Positions 1 to 8,496 of a stretch of 39,733 nucleotides of DNA are shown piece by piece. Location: NCBI GenBank assembly GCA_027062625.1, contig JAMOSZ010000040.1:1-39733 (forward strand), written 5' to 3'. Each line of letters starts with the position of its first letter. Position 1 is the stretch's first letter. Under the pieces are notes generated by a model. That model was not told the DNA's origin. It made no database searches and worked only from the letters and a program-made list of their open reading frames with translations. Source of the stretch: Nautiliaceae bacterium (GTDB lineage Bacteria; Campylobacterota; Campylobacteria; Campylobacterales; Nautiliaceae). Position numbers and translations under genes: made by a program.

Positions 1-127
1 GTCATTTTTATCCTTTTTATTTTGGTCTAACTGCATATACAAGCATATTATACTCTAATGTATTTTTAACTTTTTCAAGTCTTTTTTTGATTGTGAAAAA
101 CTCTTCTATCCCAAATTCTATAACCTT
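1..127. repeat. Terminal direct repeat, identical to 39607-39733 (contig-end overlap)
   Basis: gtcatttttatcctttttattttggtctaa...ctataacctt is identical at both ends; 127 bp is a typical assembler k-mer overlap. Confidence 0.95.
11..127 (-). pseudogene. 3'-end fragment of csf1 (last 36 codons plus stop), duplicated
   Basis: 117 bp identical to 38098-38214, which is the 3' end of the csf1-like ORF 38104..38781; encodes KVIEFGIEEFFTIKKRLEKVKNTLEYNMLVYAVRPK-stop without the rest of the gene. Confidence 0.85.
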
Positions 128-136
128 AAAAGAAGA

Positions 137-496
137 TTAAAGGGAAGAAACTCTTATCTCTATCCCATCCCAGCCAGCGTTTCTAACTTTCTTAGCTCTT
201 ATTTCCACAATCTGTTTATCGTTTTTGTATGCTATCCCCTCCAAAGCGTCCTGTATTGCTTTAAGGGTATTATCCAAATCTTTTCTCCCCTGCTTTTTGC
301 AATAAAGGGTATATTCCAAAACAACATCCCCCTCCAAGACTTTAAACTTATTAACCTTTGCAAGTAAAGCAAGCGCATTTTTAAATTCTCTCCCGGCTTT
401 GCTTATATAGTGTATTATCCGCCCTCCCTTGTATGCACTTCGCCAATAAGAATTTACACTTGGGGGAATTAAGGGGGCTTTTAGATAGTTAGCCAT
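137..496 (-). CDS. RusA-like Holliday junction resolvase
   Basis: PPSVNSYWR start and KKQGRKDLDNTLKAIQDALEGIAYKNDKQIVE, typical of the RusA family (D-x-DN core). Confidence 0.85.
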   Translation of the reverse strand: MANYLKAPLIPPSVNSYWRSAYKGGRIIHYISKAGREFKNALALLAKVNKFKVLEGDVVLEYTLYCKKQGRKDLDNTLKAIQDALEGIAYKNDKQIVEIRAKKVRNAGWDGIEIRVSSL

Positions 497-734
497 TGTA
501 TTTCTTTCGTATAACTTTTATGCATGTTTTTTTCAAGTTCCCACAACAATGAATATTCGTCCCGAAATTGATATATTTTTTATCTCTTAGTCTCTCTAAA
601 ACCCCTCTAAGAGAATTATGATTAATACCTATTTCCTCAGCTATTTCTTTTAATGATATGCACCACTTCTTCTTTTGCCTAAGGAAATTAAACACCCTTT
701 CCTCATTCATTCTACCTATCTCTTGCCTCCTCAT
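489..734 (-). CDS. Small winged-helix-like DNA-binding protein
   Basis: HTH-like pattern ISLKEIAEEIGINHNSLRGVLERLRDKKYI. Confidence 0.5.
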   Translation of the reverse strand: MRRQEIGRMNEERVFNFLRQKKKWCISLKEIAEEIGINHNSLRGVLERLRDKKYINFGTNIHCCGNLKKTCIKVIRKKYNG

Positions 735-967
735 TCACACTCCTTTAAAAGTTTCTCATTAAATTTTATTGCCTTAACAACATCATTAAGTCGCTTAGCA
801 GTCTCGCTCCACTTCTCTTTATCCGTTGCACGCTTTAAGTAAAGCTCCGTGCTAAGCTTATTTAAAAGCTCTCTCCCTGCTTTAATTTTTACTTTTAGGG
901 CGTCTGTGTATTTTAAATCTTTAAAGCTTTTTGCATCTATCCCGTAATAATACATACTACCCTTCAT
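731..967 (-). CDS. Hypothetical phage protein
   Basis: ORF in a tightly packed minus-strand operon. Confidence 0.6.
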   Translation of the reverse strand: MKGSMYYYGIDAKSFKDLKYTDALKVKIKAGRELLNKLSTELYLKRATDKEKWSETAKRLNDVVKAIKFNEKLLKECE

Positions 968-1610
968 AAAACCACTTCTCCGTTTCTCTTAATTTCCTCT
1001 CTACCTCTTTATCCTCCAAAATAAGCTCTACCCATTCCCCAGGTAAAGCCTCTACCATTTTTAAAGCTATTATCCTTATATCTCTATGCGCCGCTTTGTC
1101 TAATCTTAATCTTAAAAAGTGTAATAAACTTCTAAGATTAAATTGAATTTGGAGGGTGTAGATAAAAGCTTGCGGTAAGAGTTTAGATACTTTATCAAGC
1201 GATTTGCCCTGTTTTAGCCGCTTGATTACAATTTGTTTAATAAGTTCTAAATCTTTATCAATTTCCTCATCCCCGGTTAGCTCCATCTCAATTTCAATTT
1301 TTTTGAGTGCATATCTAGATGAGGTTACAACCTGTGAAACTCCTATTCTGTGCCTGCTCTCTTCTAACAAAGCTTTTTGGCTCATTCTAACATCAAACAC
1401 AATTTGGCTCATTTCAAGCACGCTTTCATGCTTTAAATTAAAACCTACTCTCTTAATAAGCTCAAAATCCTTTTCTCCAATCTCTTTATTAATATTATCA
1501 ATCGCCACGCTATCACTTTTATCCCAAGTTGCGTGGCTGTATCTAATACCATTTGCAATAAGCCACAATGGGCTTATATGCAAAAGTCTTACCTGCTGTT
1601 TAGTTTGCAT
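957..1610 (-). CDS. thyX: FAD-dependent thymidylate synthase (ThyX family)
   Basis: ThyX signature region ESRHRIGVSQVVTSSRYALKK and C-terminal NLRSLLHFLRLRLDKAAHRDIR. Confidence 0.85.
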   Translation of the reverse strand: MQTKQQVRLLHISPLWLIANGIRYSHATWDKSDSVAIDNINKEIGEKDFELIKRVGFNLKHESVLEMSQIVFDVRMSQKALLEESRHRIGVSQVVTSSRYALKKIEIEMELTGDEEIDKDLELIKQIVIKRLKQGKSLDKVSKLLPQAFIYTLQIQFNLRSLLHFLRLRLDKAAHRDIRIIALKMVEALPGEWVELILEDKEVERKLRETEKWFYEG

Positions 1611-2112
1611 AGTCTTCCTCCTTAATGAAAATTCCCTGCTCGTTAAGATAGCCTTTTCTATCTTTTATCTCATCCCAAGCAAGCTCGCAACAATCCATAA
1701 ATTCTATTCCCTGCCATTTGCAAAAAGCTTGCAAATCACTTATTACATTTGCAAGGGAATAAAATAAGTTTTCGTTTTTATCTCTTATTATATATTTAGC
1801 AATCTCTCCTATATCCGCTTGCAACCACATAAAAGAGTATTGCAAGTTTTCTTTATTGGCATAATAACTGCTTTGTGTATCTGGTAGATTGTCTATCTCT
1901 GCTCCCATTAATCCAGCCATAATCGTAACAACAACTGCAACATCCCCTACGCTATCTTTAATTTTTTCCATATTCCCTTTTCTAAGCCCATCAGCAAGTT
2001 CCCCAAACTCTTCCGCAAGTTTAAGGTTTTGAGCTTCAAGAGAGGAGTTTGGAATTATTCTCCTCTCTTTCGCCCAAGTGATTACTTTTCCTCTAAATTC
2101 TGTAAATATCAT
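1600..2112 (-). CDS. MazG-like nucleotide pyrophosphohydrolase
   Basis: LAEEFGELADGLRKGN...IKDSVGDVAVVV, EExxE plus ExxD pattern. Confidence 0.75.
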   Translation of the reverse strand: MIFTEFRGKVITWAKERRIIPNSSLEAQNLKLAEEFGELADGLRKGNMEKIKDSVGDVAVVVTIMAGLMGAEIDNLPDTQSSYYANKENLQYSFMWLQADIGEIAKYIIRDKNENLFYSLANVISDLQAFCKWQGIEFMDCCELAWDEIKDRKGYLNEQGIFIKEEDYAN

Positions 2113-2126
2113 TTTCGCTCCTTTAC

Positions 2127-2615
2127 TTAATTGTTAATTAATAAATTAAACGGCTCTTTGCCTAAGATTTTCCTAAATTCTAGAAGTCCTGCTTTGTCTG
2201 GGTAGATACTTTTAAATAAATCTACCGCAAACAAAAGGGAATTGTTAAACATTTCTTTATCATCTTGACTCTGCTCTCTTAAAGCTTCCAAAATTTCCTC
2301 TACACTTTCCGTAAAGGTAAAATCCTTTTTCTCTACAAAATGCTTATGCAGATACATAAGCGTTAATGCAATTGTAACAATATCCACCCCTTTTATAGCT
2401 TTATCCTGCGGAATTCTTTTAAAAAAGAATTTTTCCACTTTTTTAGTTGTTATACTCTCTTTTATATTGCTAAGCTTTTTAAAAAGCCTCTCAAACTCCA
2501 TATCAAGTGCCGTCTTTTCTTTGAGCGACACTTCTTGCATATACTTTTTTGCTTCTAATAAAAAGCTATACGCCCCTAAAAGTAGGGCTTTTTCTTTTAG
2601 CTGATACTTATACAT
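2127..2615 (-). CDS. Hypothetical phage protein
   Basis: ORF in operon. Confidence 0.6.
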   Translation of the reverse strand: MYKYQLKEKALLLGAYSFLLEAKKYMQEVSLKEKTALDMEFERLFKKLSNIKESITTKKVEKFFFKRIPQDKAIKGVDIVTIALTLMYLHKHFVEKKDFTFTESVEEILEALREQSQDDKEMFNNSLLFAVDLFKSIYPDKAGLLEFRKILGKEPFNLLINN

Positions 2616-2940
2616 AAATACCCCTTTCTTTTAATTTTGTCTTAATTTCTCTTAACATCTTTTGCTTTATAATAGGTCGCAAGGCTAATTTTTCTACATA
2701 CTCCTCTACTTGCGTTTTTCTAAAAAATCTTCTTCCATTAAGATAAAACCTATCTATCCATTTTGGCACCTCCCCGATTTCTTCGTATACTTTATTTTCA
2801 GTAATATAGATGCCATGCTTGATTAATATCTCCTTAACTTCTTGTATAATTTTAGCGCCTGTTACTTTTTGTAAAATAACAAACTCTTCAAATTTTAAAT
2901 AAGGATTATTCAGGAATTTTGGGAGGACTATCTTTTCCAT
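2608..2940 (-). CDS. Hypothetical phage protein, possible DNA-binding
   Basis: ORF in operon; overlaps the upstream stop. Confidence 0.55.
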   Translation of the reverse strand: MEKIVLPKFLNNPYLKFEEFVILQKVTGAKIIQEVKEILIKHGIYITENKVYEEIGEVPKWIDRFYLNGRRFFRKTQVEEYVEKLALRPIIKQKMLREIKTKLKERGIYV

Positions 2941-3083
2941 TTTCGCCTCCCTTTAATGAAATTTAAAGCCGCCCGAAAAGTAGGCTTTATTTTACATCTA
3001 AGCACACTCTCTTCCCATATTACCAAATACTCCTTATAACCAGCTGGTATTATTTTGTACCCGTCCTTTTTAAATAAAACCAT
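2928..3083 (-). CDS. Small hypothetical protein (51 aa), absent from the ORF track
   Basis: Reverse strand ATG at 3083 reads MVLFKKDGYKIIPAGYKEYLVIWEESVLRCKIKPTFRAALNFIKGRRKWKR-stop, filling a gap in the operon. Confidence 0.6.
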   Translation of the reverse strand: MVLFKKDGYKIIPAGYKEYLVIWEESVLRCKIKPTFRAALNFIKGRRKWKR

Positions 3084-3093
3084 TGTCTATCCT

Positions 3094-3510
3094 TTAAAAT
3101 GGTATTTTATCTTCATCAGTATCATTTGATGGAGCTTGATTTTGATTGTTTTGTTGTGGTTTTTGCTGGTTTTGAGCTTCACTTTTACTATCCATAAATT
3201 GCACCCTCTCAGCAATAACTGAGTGTTTACTTCTTTTTTGACCAAAACTATCCACCCACTGGTCTAAAACAAGCCTTCCCTCAACTAAAACTCTTCTACC
3301 TTTGTTTAAATACTGGTGTGCAACCTCAGCACTTCTACCAAAGACTTTTACATCAATAAACAAAACTTCTTGCTTATTCTCACCAGTTACATTATCTTTA
3401 TAAACTCTATTTACTGCAAGGGGAAAATTCCCAGCAGCTACTCCGCTTGGAGTATATCTTAACTCTACATCACGGGTAAGGTTGCCTATTAAGATTACTT
3501 TATTGAACAT
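3094..3510 (-). CDS. ssb: Single-stranded DNA-binding protein
   Basis: MFNKVILIGNLTRDVELRYTPSGVAAGNFPLAVNR and acidic tail DEDKIPF; start moved to the internal Met, as 3512 is the end of the upstream gene. Confidence 0.95.
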   Translation of the reverse strand: MFNKVILIGNLTRDVELRYTPSGVAAGNFPLAVNRVYKDNVTGENKQEVLFIDVKVFGRSAEVAHQYLNKGRRVLVEGRLVLDQWVDSFGQKRSKHSVIAERVQFMDSKSEAQNQQKPQQNNQNQAPSNDTDEDKIPF

Positions 3511-3511
3511 T

Positions 3512-4078
3512 TTAATCCTCACAATCACAATCAATAAGCCCGAAAGCCATTTTCGCTTCTTCGTAATCGGGCTTATCTACATATTTCCCTTTGTTATAAA
3601 ATTCATACTCTTTAAGCTCTCCTGCTACATTCTTAAAGCAGGTCCAGCCCTTGTGGTATCTTCCACCACTATAAACAATAACATAACCACCTTCTGGAAT
3701 GGTGGCAACCAGTTCTGTATGTTCTCCAAGTCTTCCAGCACCTGTTGCCGAAACAATTTTCACCCCCTCGGAAGTCTCTTCAATGTGAGAAGTCCCTCTG
3801 TACGAACTTCTCACTTCTTTGTTTATTGTTATTTTTGTTTTATCTTTTTTAGCAGTTAAGATGGGTAAATTTCTTTTGTTATAATAAAGTTCAAGTTTGT
3901 TAATAGTTTCATCCCAACTCGGCGCATTTTCGGGATCTTTTTCTTGCGCCTTTTCATATTCTTCAATTATTCTTAATCCACTTCTGCTAAGAAAAATCCT
4001 TTTAGTTTCATCAGAGATGTTTTCTCCAACACCTCTTATCTCCACCACTTTTATTTCTCCAAGTTTTTTAATCTCCAT
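3512..4078 (-). CDS. Hypothetical phage protein
   Basis: Likely start is the internal MEIKKLGEIKVVEIRG; the upstream extension overlaps the ATPase gene. Confidence 0.6.
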   Translation of the reverse strand: MEIKKLGEIKVVEIRGVGENISDETKRIFLSRSGLRIIEEYEKAQEKDPENAPSWDETINKLELYYNKRNLPILTAKKDKTKITINKEVRSSYRGTSHIEETSEGVKIVSATGAGRLGEHTELVATIPEGGYVIVYSGGRYHKGWTCFKNVAGELKEYEFYNKGKYVDKPDYEEAKMAFGLIDCDCED

Positions 4079-4139
4079 ATTTTCTCCTATCCTTCTTTTA
4101 TTTATAGTAAGATTATATAAAATTACTCTTAAAGTATCC

Positions 4140-5159
4140 TTAAAAAGGGAGACTTTCCTCAAAATTTTCCAAAACCACCTCCGCTTCTGTTTGTTGCGCT
4201 TGTGGAGGAAAGATTTCATCTAGGTAGATTTTATCTATCCAAGGCTCCCCAAGTCTATCTTTATCACATACTAGGAGCCTTACATCTTTGCGGGGAATAA
4301 GCCTACCCATTTCATCTCTTTTTGGCTTGCCTTTCTCATCTGCTTCATACACGAAGCCTAAGCCTAATACGATGTCAGCATCATATTTCTGGTCCCCGCT
4401 TTCCTTTAATATAATCCTGTTTTCTTTAATAGCTTCCTCACTAAGCTGGTTAATAAGAATAATAGTTACCCCTAACTTAATCACTAGCTCGGATAGAGTT
4501 TTAGAGATTTTACTTGCAAGTTCTTTATTGTTTGCAGCAGGAGCGGTTATCTTCATTCTACTATCTATAATAAAAAACCTAACCCCTTCTTTGTAAGCAA
4601 GGATTTTTATAGTTCTAACTAAGTCTTCTAAATCCGCACTTATATCCTCAGGGATAATGAGGTTGTTTAATTGCTGCTCTGTTACATTAATAGCCATTTT
4701 AGAGTAAAGCCTATGCAATATAAGCTCACTCATTTCATAATTAAAGTGAGCTACTTTTTCTTTTCTTGCAATATTTAAAGCTATCCTCATCATTGTAGTA
4801 GTTTTACCTGCATAACTTGCCGCTGCAAATTGTATCATTACTCCAACGGGAATGCCTCCCATGTGCTTATCTATTGCCATAATGCCGCTTTGCACTCTCT
4901 CGGCTTCTTTTATCTCTTTTTTGAGGAAGTTTTTAAGGGTAAGGAATTTAACACTATCCCCAGCCTCTACTTTCTCTATATAATCAAGCTGGGCTTTTAA
5001 GTATAATTTCTTATACTTTAAAATCTCTTCTACATTCTCCTCTGCTTGTGCTTTTTCTAATAACAACCTGTATAAATCTATCTCCAAGGAGAGTTTTTCA
5101 ATTTCACTCTCCACTCTTTTTAATTTTTCTTTTAACGTTTTAACTTTTTGCTCTAACAT
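4140..5159 (-). CDS. RecA/DnaB-fold ATPase (replicative helicase-like)
   Basis: GGIPVGVMIQFAAASYAGKTTTMMRIALNIA Walker A, FFIIDSRM Walker B, TIILINQLSEEA. Confidence 0.8.
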   Translation of the reverse strand: MLEQKVKTLKEKLKRVESEIEKLSLEIDLYRLLLEKAQAEENVEEILKYKKLYLKAQLDYIEKVEAGDSVKFLTLKNFLKKEIKEAERVQSGIMAIDKHMGGIPVGVMIQFAAASYAGKTTTMMRIALNIARKEKVAHFNYEMSELILHRLYSKMAINVTEQQLNNLIIPEDISADLEDLVRTIKILAYKEGVRFFIIDSRMKITAPAANNKELASKISKTLSELVIKLGVTIILINQLSEEAIKENRIILKESGDQKYDADIVLGLGFVYEADEKGKPKRDEMGRLIPRKDVRLLVCDKDRLGEPWIDKIYLDEIFPPQAQQTEAEVVLENFEESLPF

Positions 5160-5169
5160 AGTCTTCTCC

Positions 5170-5550
5170 TTAAATTAATGTAATTTTTTGTAACGCAACT
5201 TTTTGCTCTAACTTCCTAAGATAATACTCCACACTCTCTAAGCTATCAAGGGGGGTGGTTGCCAAGATTTCTAAAAGCTCCTCTTCATAAAAGCTCCCCT
5301 TTGCCTCTTGTATAAACAAATCGCTTAAAATCCAGCAATCATAACATCCCTCCCCCCTTGCTTCTTTTATCTCTTTAAGGGCTTCTCTTATAATTTCTGT
5401 TTGTTGCTTTGTGAATAGGTGTTTCTTGCCCTCTAAAAGCTCCTCTAATAGATTTATTTTCTTATCAGCTACCTCAGCACCCTCAAAATCAAAATGATAA
5501 ATGAGAGTGCTTAAAATAGCTCTCCTAAGGTAATTTAAACTCTTAAACAT
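5170..5550 (-). CDS. Hypothetical phage protein
   Basis: ORF between ATPase and replication-initiator genes. Confidence 0.6.
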   Translation of the reverse strand: MFKSLNYLRRAILSTLIYHFDFEGAEVADKKINLLEELLEGKKHLFTKQQTEIIREALKEIKEARGEGCYDCWILSDLFIQEAKGSFYEEELLEILATTPLDSLESVEYYLRKLEQKVALQKITLI

Positions 5551-5551
5551 C

Positions 5552-6514
5552 TTAACCTCCTAATCCGAAAAAGAAAGTGTTCTCTTCCTCTTTTTCTTTT
5601 TGTTGTAAATATTCTAATCTTATAGAGTTAAAGTTATTCTCTAACGCTTTTGGATTTGCTAAAAACTTATAATAAAAGCTATGTTCCTTTGCAAATTCTA
5701 AAACTTCTTTTATTTCTTCTAAGGGATAAGACTTGCTAAGAGAAATGATAACATTCTCTAAGGAGAAATTTTGTTTTGGAGAGAGGATAATATTCTTTTC
5801 TTTTAAGAAAGACTTAATAAAAAAAATGAGGTTTTGTAGATTTTCTTTTGCCTTAGAAGTTTCTTTTGTTTGTTTACTTTCTTCTTCTCCCTTAGAAATG
5901 TTTTTTGCAATTTTTGAATTATTGATATTTTCTTTTTTATTATTTATTTTTTTATTTAATTCTTTTTTATTGTTATCTTTATTATTTAAAGCATCGTATT
6001 TATTTCCGTTAATATCAGTTTCTGATATTATCGCATTTTGATATTTACGCTTATTAATATTATTTTTATTAATATAATCTTTATTAATATAATTCGTTTC
6101 CTGTGTTGAATAGGGTGTTTCCTGTGTTGAATACCCCCGTTCATTATTTTGAATAGGTGTAAATTCTACGAAACTTTTATGATATAGCTCCGTAAATTTA
6201 AAGTAAAGCTTGTTGCCATCTTCTTTGTCTATCCACTTATCCAATAATCCAAAATTCACTAATTTCTTTATTATTTTTGATATACTTCCCTTTGATTTTA
6301 ATTCTAATAAGGGGTTATCCTCTATTATTTTTTTATAGCTTATCCAATAAAACGTCCCCCTTTCTGTTTCTATTTTTTTCATCTTGCCACTCGCTATAAA
6401 GTCTCTTAAATATTCTGCAACCATTGCATCTTTTATTGTTATTTTTTCTTTACTATTAAGGCTATTGTTAAAATCTACAATAGCCCTTGCGTTTATAAGA
6501 TATGTATATTTCAT
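5552..6514 (-). CDS. Putative replication initiator (winged-helix N-terminus, DnaD/O-like organisation)
   Basis: N-terminal wHTH-like region (GSISKIIKKLVNFGLLDKWID), Asn/Lys-rich linker containing tandem repeats, helical C-terminus, next to a helicase-like gene. Confidence 0.6.
   Translation of the reverse strand: MKYTYLINARAIVDFNNSLNSKEKITIKDAMVAEYLRDFIASGKMKKIETERGTFYWISYKKIIEDNPLLELKSKGSISKIIKKLVNFGLLDKWIDKEDGNKLYFKFTELYHKSFVEFTPIQNNERGYSTQETPYSTQETNYINKDYINKNNINKRKYQNAIISETDINGNKYDALNNKDNNKKELNKKINNKKENINNSKIAKNISKGEEESKQTKETSKAKENLQNLIFFIKSFLKEKNIILSPKQNFSLENVIISLSKSYPLEEIKEVLEFAKEHSFYYKFLANPKALENNFNSIRLEYLQQKEKEEENTFFFGLGG
6011..6137. repeat. Iteron-like cluster inside the initiator gene (candidate replication origin)
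   Basis: Perfect inverted repeat AATATCAG-TTT-CTGATATT (6011-6029), three 15-bp units starting ttattaatat at 6051, 6066 and 6081, two 21-bp units gtttcctgtgttgaata at 6096 and 6117. Confidence 0.6.
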
Positions 6515-6663
6515 TTCTGCTCCTCCTCTTTTTCCTTAATATATTCTTCAATCCACTTTCTAATTACTTTGCTCATAGACTTATCTTCTTTGTCTATGAG
6601 CTCTTTGAATTTTTCATATGTTTCTGTTCTTAGCCTTAATGTTAGAAATCTCCATTCTCTCAT
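6511..6663 (-). CDS. Small ribbon-helix-helix-like protein (50 aa), absent from the ORF track
   Basis: MREWRFLTLRLRTETYEKFKELIDKEDKSMSKVIRKWIEEYIKEKEEEQK; ATGA overlap with the initiator gene; CopG/Arc-like layout. Confidence 0.6.
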   Translation of the reverse strand: MREWRFLTLRLRTETYEKFKELIDKEDKSMSKVIRKWIEEYIKEKEEEQK

Positions 6664-6839
6664 ATCTATCCTTTTTTATATAATTTTATCAAAAAAACTT
6701 GCTTTTTAAAGGGAAATTTATTATAATTTTATTGTTCCCTTTTTCTCCTTTTTAGAATTCTCCTTTTTCTTGTTTTTTCTTTTATGCTTAAAAAGTGTCT
6801 GTTACTTTTTGTAAACAATAAGAGGCAAAAAGAGGAGGG

Positions 6840-7109
6840 TTATAGATTTTCTTTTATTTGCAAAAACTCTACTTTGCGTCCCGTTACTTTGTCTAGGGCT
6901 TTAAAAGCAATCTCTATAAACCCCATTTTCAAAAGTTCATTCACCCTCCCGCTAACTGAGTTAATAGGCAATCCCAGCCCACGCATAATATCCCCTCTAC
7001 TGCAAGGCTGGTTAGCCTTTATGAATTCTAATATTTGCAAGCGTTGCGAAGAGTTTCTGCCGCTTGCAATGTTTTCAGCGTATGCAAGGATGGAAGTTTC
7101 TTTAACCAT
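6840..7109 (-). CDS. Winged-helix DNA-binding protein
   Basis: ILEFIKANQPCSRGDIMRGLGLPINSVSGRVNELLKMGFIE. Confidence 0.65.
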   Translation of the reverse strand: MVKETSILAYAENIASGRNSSQRLQILEFIKANQPCSRGDIMRGLGLPINSVSGRVNELLKMGFIEIAFKALDKVTGRKVEFLQIKENL

Positions 7110-7110
7110 T

Positions 7111-7881
7111 TTACCCCTCCTTTTTGTAGAGGATTATAGCGTCTCCATTACGATTTACATCGTAATAGAGACACTCCCCTATTTTTTCTTCTTGAGAATG
7201 TCCTGCATAATAATATAACTCGCCATTTTTCTTAAAGAACCCTGCTCTACTAGATAGAGCATAGATTATTTTTAATTTTGTGATTTTATGATTTATTAGT
7301 ACAGCGTTATAATCGCCTAATACATAAAGGCACTTTTCGCCCCTGAAAATAGGGGCGGTTATATCCCTGCTATAATTTTGATAATCAAGCTCTTTAAAAT
7401 GAATATTTTTTTCAAAAAGCTTTCTTCTCTCTTCTTTAAGCCTAATCTTTTCTTTTACTACTACATAATTTAAATACCCTTTATTTTCTAGAATATCTTT
7501 TACAACCTCAATTTGAAATCTTTCAAACTCTCCTCTTAATTTTTGTAAGAGGAGAGAATTGATTTTTTCAATTATTGATTTAGGTAGGAATTTATTTTGG
7601 TAGAAGTAATATCCTATTTCAAATATACTATGATTTCTTTTTACAAAAGGATCAATGAAGGAAGCGTAAAACAAATTAATTGCCTCTTCATCGTTTTTCA
7701 ATACAATGCAAGAGAATAATTTATAATTATTTTGTAATTTTTCTTCACCTGCGAAGTCGCTATTATAATCGTGGCTTGTAAAATAATCATTCACGAAGCC
7801 GCCTTTGAAAAAATCCAAAGTAGCTTCTTTATCCGCCACTTTTTTAAAAGCCTCTAAATAAATTTTTTTAATTGTTTCCAT
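7111..7881 (-). CDS. Hypothetical phage protein
   Basis: 256-aa ORF in operon, no recognised motif. Confidence 0.6.
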   Translation of the reverse strand: METIKKIYLEAFKKVADKEATLDFFKGGFVNDYFTSHDYNSDFAGEEKLQNNYKLFSCIVLKNDEEAINLFYASFIDPFVKRNHSIFEIGYYFYQNKFLPKSIIEKINSLLLQKLRGEFERFQIEVVKDILENKGYLNYVVVKEKIRLKEERRKLFEKNIHFKELDYQNYSRDITAPIFRGEKCLYVLGDYNAVLINHKITKLKIIYALSSRAGFFKKNGELYYYAGHSQEEKIGECLYYDVNRNGDAIILYKKEG

Positions 7882-7969
7882 TTTTTCTCCTTAATTTAAT
7901 TATTTTTCACCCCATCTCCAAACCGCTCTCCACCTATAAAGCCTCCGTAGAGACCTTACAGGTAGGGAG

Positions 7970-8155
7970 CTATTTTAAAAGCTCCAAAAGCTCCTCTACC
8001 TTAATTCCTAAAAACTCCGCCAGCGGTTTTAAATACTGCGTGGGGAGCTTGTTTGTTTTAAGATAATAATTTAAAGTTTGTCTTTTAATTCCTAAGTAGC
8101 GAGCCACGCTTGCTTGCGTGACCCCTTTTTGTTTAAGATAATCTTTTAACTGCAT
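7970..8155 (-). CDS. Cro/CI-type helix-turn-helix regulator
   Basis: MQLKDYLKQKGVTQASVARYLGIKRQTLNYYLKTNKLP...LAEFLGIKVEELLE. Confidence 0.8.
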   Translation of the reverse strand: MQLKDYLKQKGVTQASVARYLGIKRQTLNYYLKTNKLPTQYLKPLAEFLGIKVEELLELLK

Positions 8156-8496
8156 TTTGCCCTCCTTTGTTTTCTTTTTGCTTCTTCTGCTCTAAGCCAA
8201 TATTTTAAAGTCAGCGGGCTTTTATTGCCCGCTAGTTTTATTTCTCTTAAAAATCTACCCCACACCCTGTCTATAAGCTCTTTTGGTGGGGATATTATTA
8301 ACGGATTGTTAAATCCTAAATTATATTCTATTTTCTCAACCTCATCTGCTTTGTATCCACTCAAAAACAACTCCCATAATTCATCTTCAAGCCATTTATC
8401 ATCAATCTCCACCTCAACCTCAAACCTTTTTTTGTCAAGGTTGAGGGGAGATGTGATATAGCACATTTCCTTGATGTCTCTTAATCCCTCAGTCAT
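8146..8496 (-). CDS. Hypothetical phage protein
   Basis: ORF overlapping its neighbours by a few nt in an operon. Confidence 0.6.
   Translation of the reverse strand: MTEGLRDIKEMCYITSPLNLDKKRFEVEVEIDDKWLEDELWELFLSGYKADEVEKIEYNLGFNNPLIISPPKELIDRVWGRFLREIKLAGNKSPLTLKYWLRAEEAKRKQRRAKCS

Noticed and set aside
1204-1767. Plus-strand ORFs antisense to clear genes (for example 1204..1767, 21449..21832, 31355..31711)
   Set aside because: They are Ser/Leu/Phe-rich, lack motifs and lie opposite well-supported minus-strand genes; typical reverse-complement artefacts.
6051-6137. Possible CRISPR array
   Set aside because: The tandem repeats are direct neighbours without spacers and lie in frame inside a CDS; they fit iterons or a linker repeat better.
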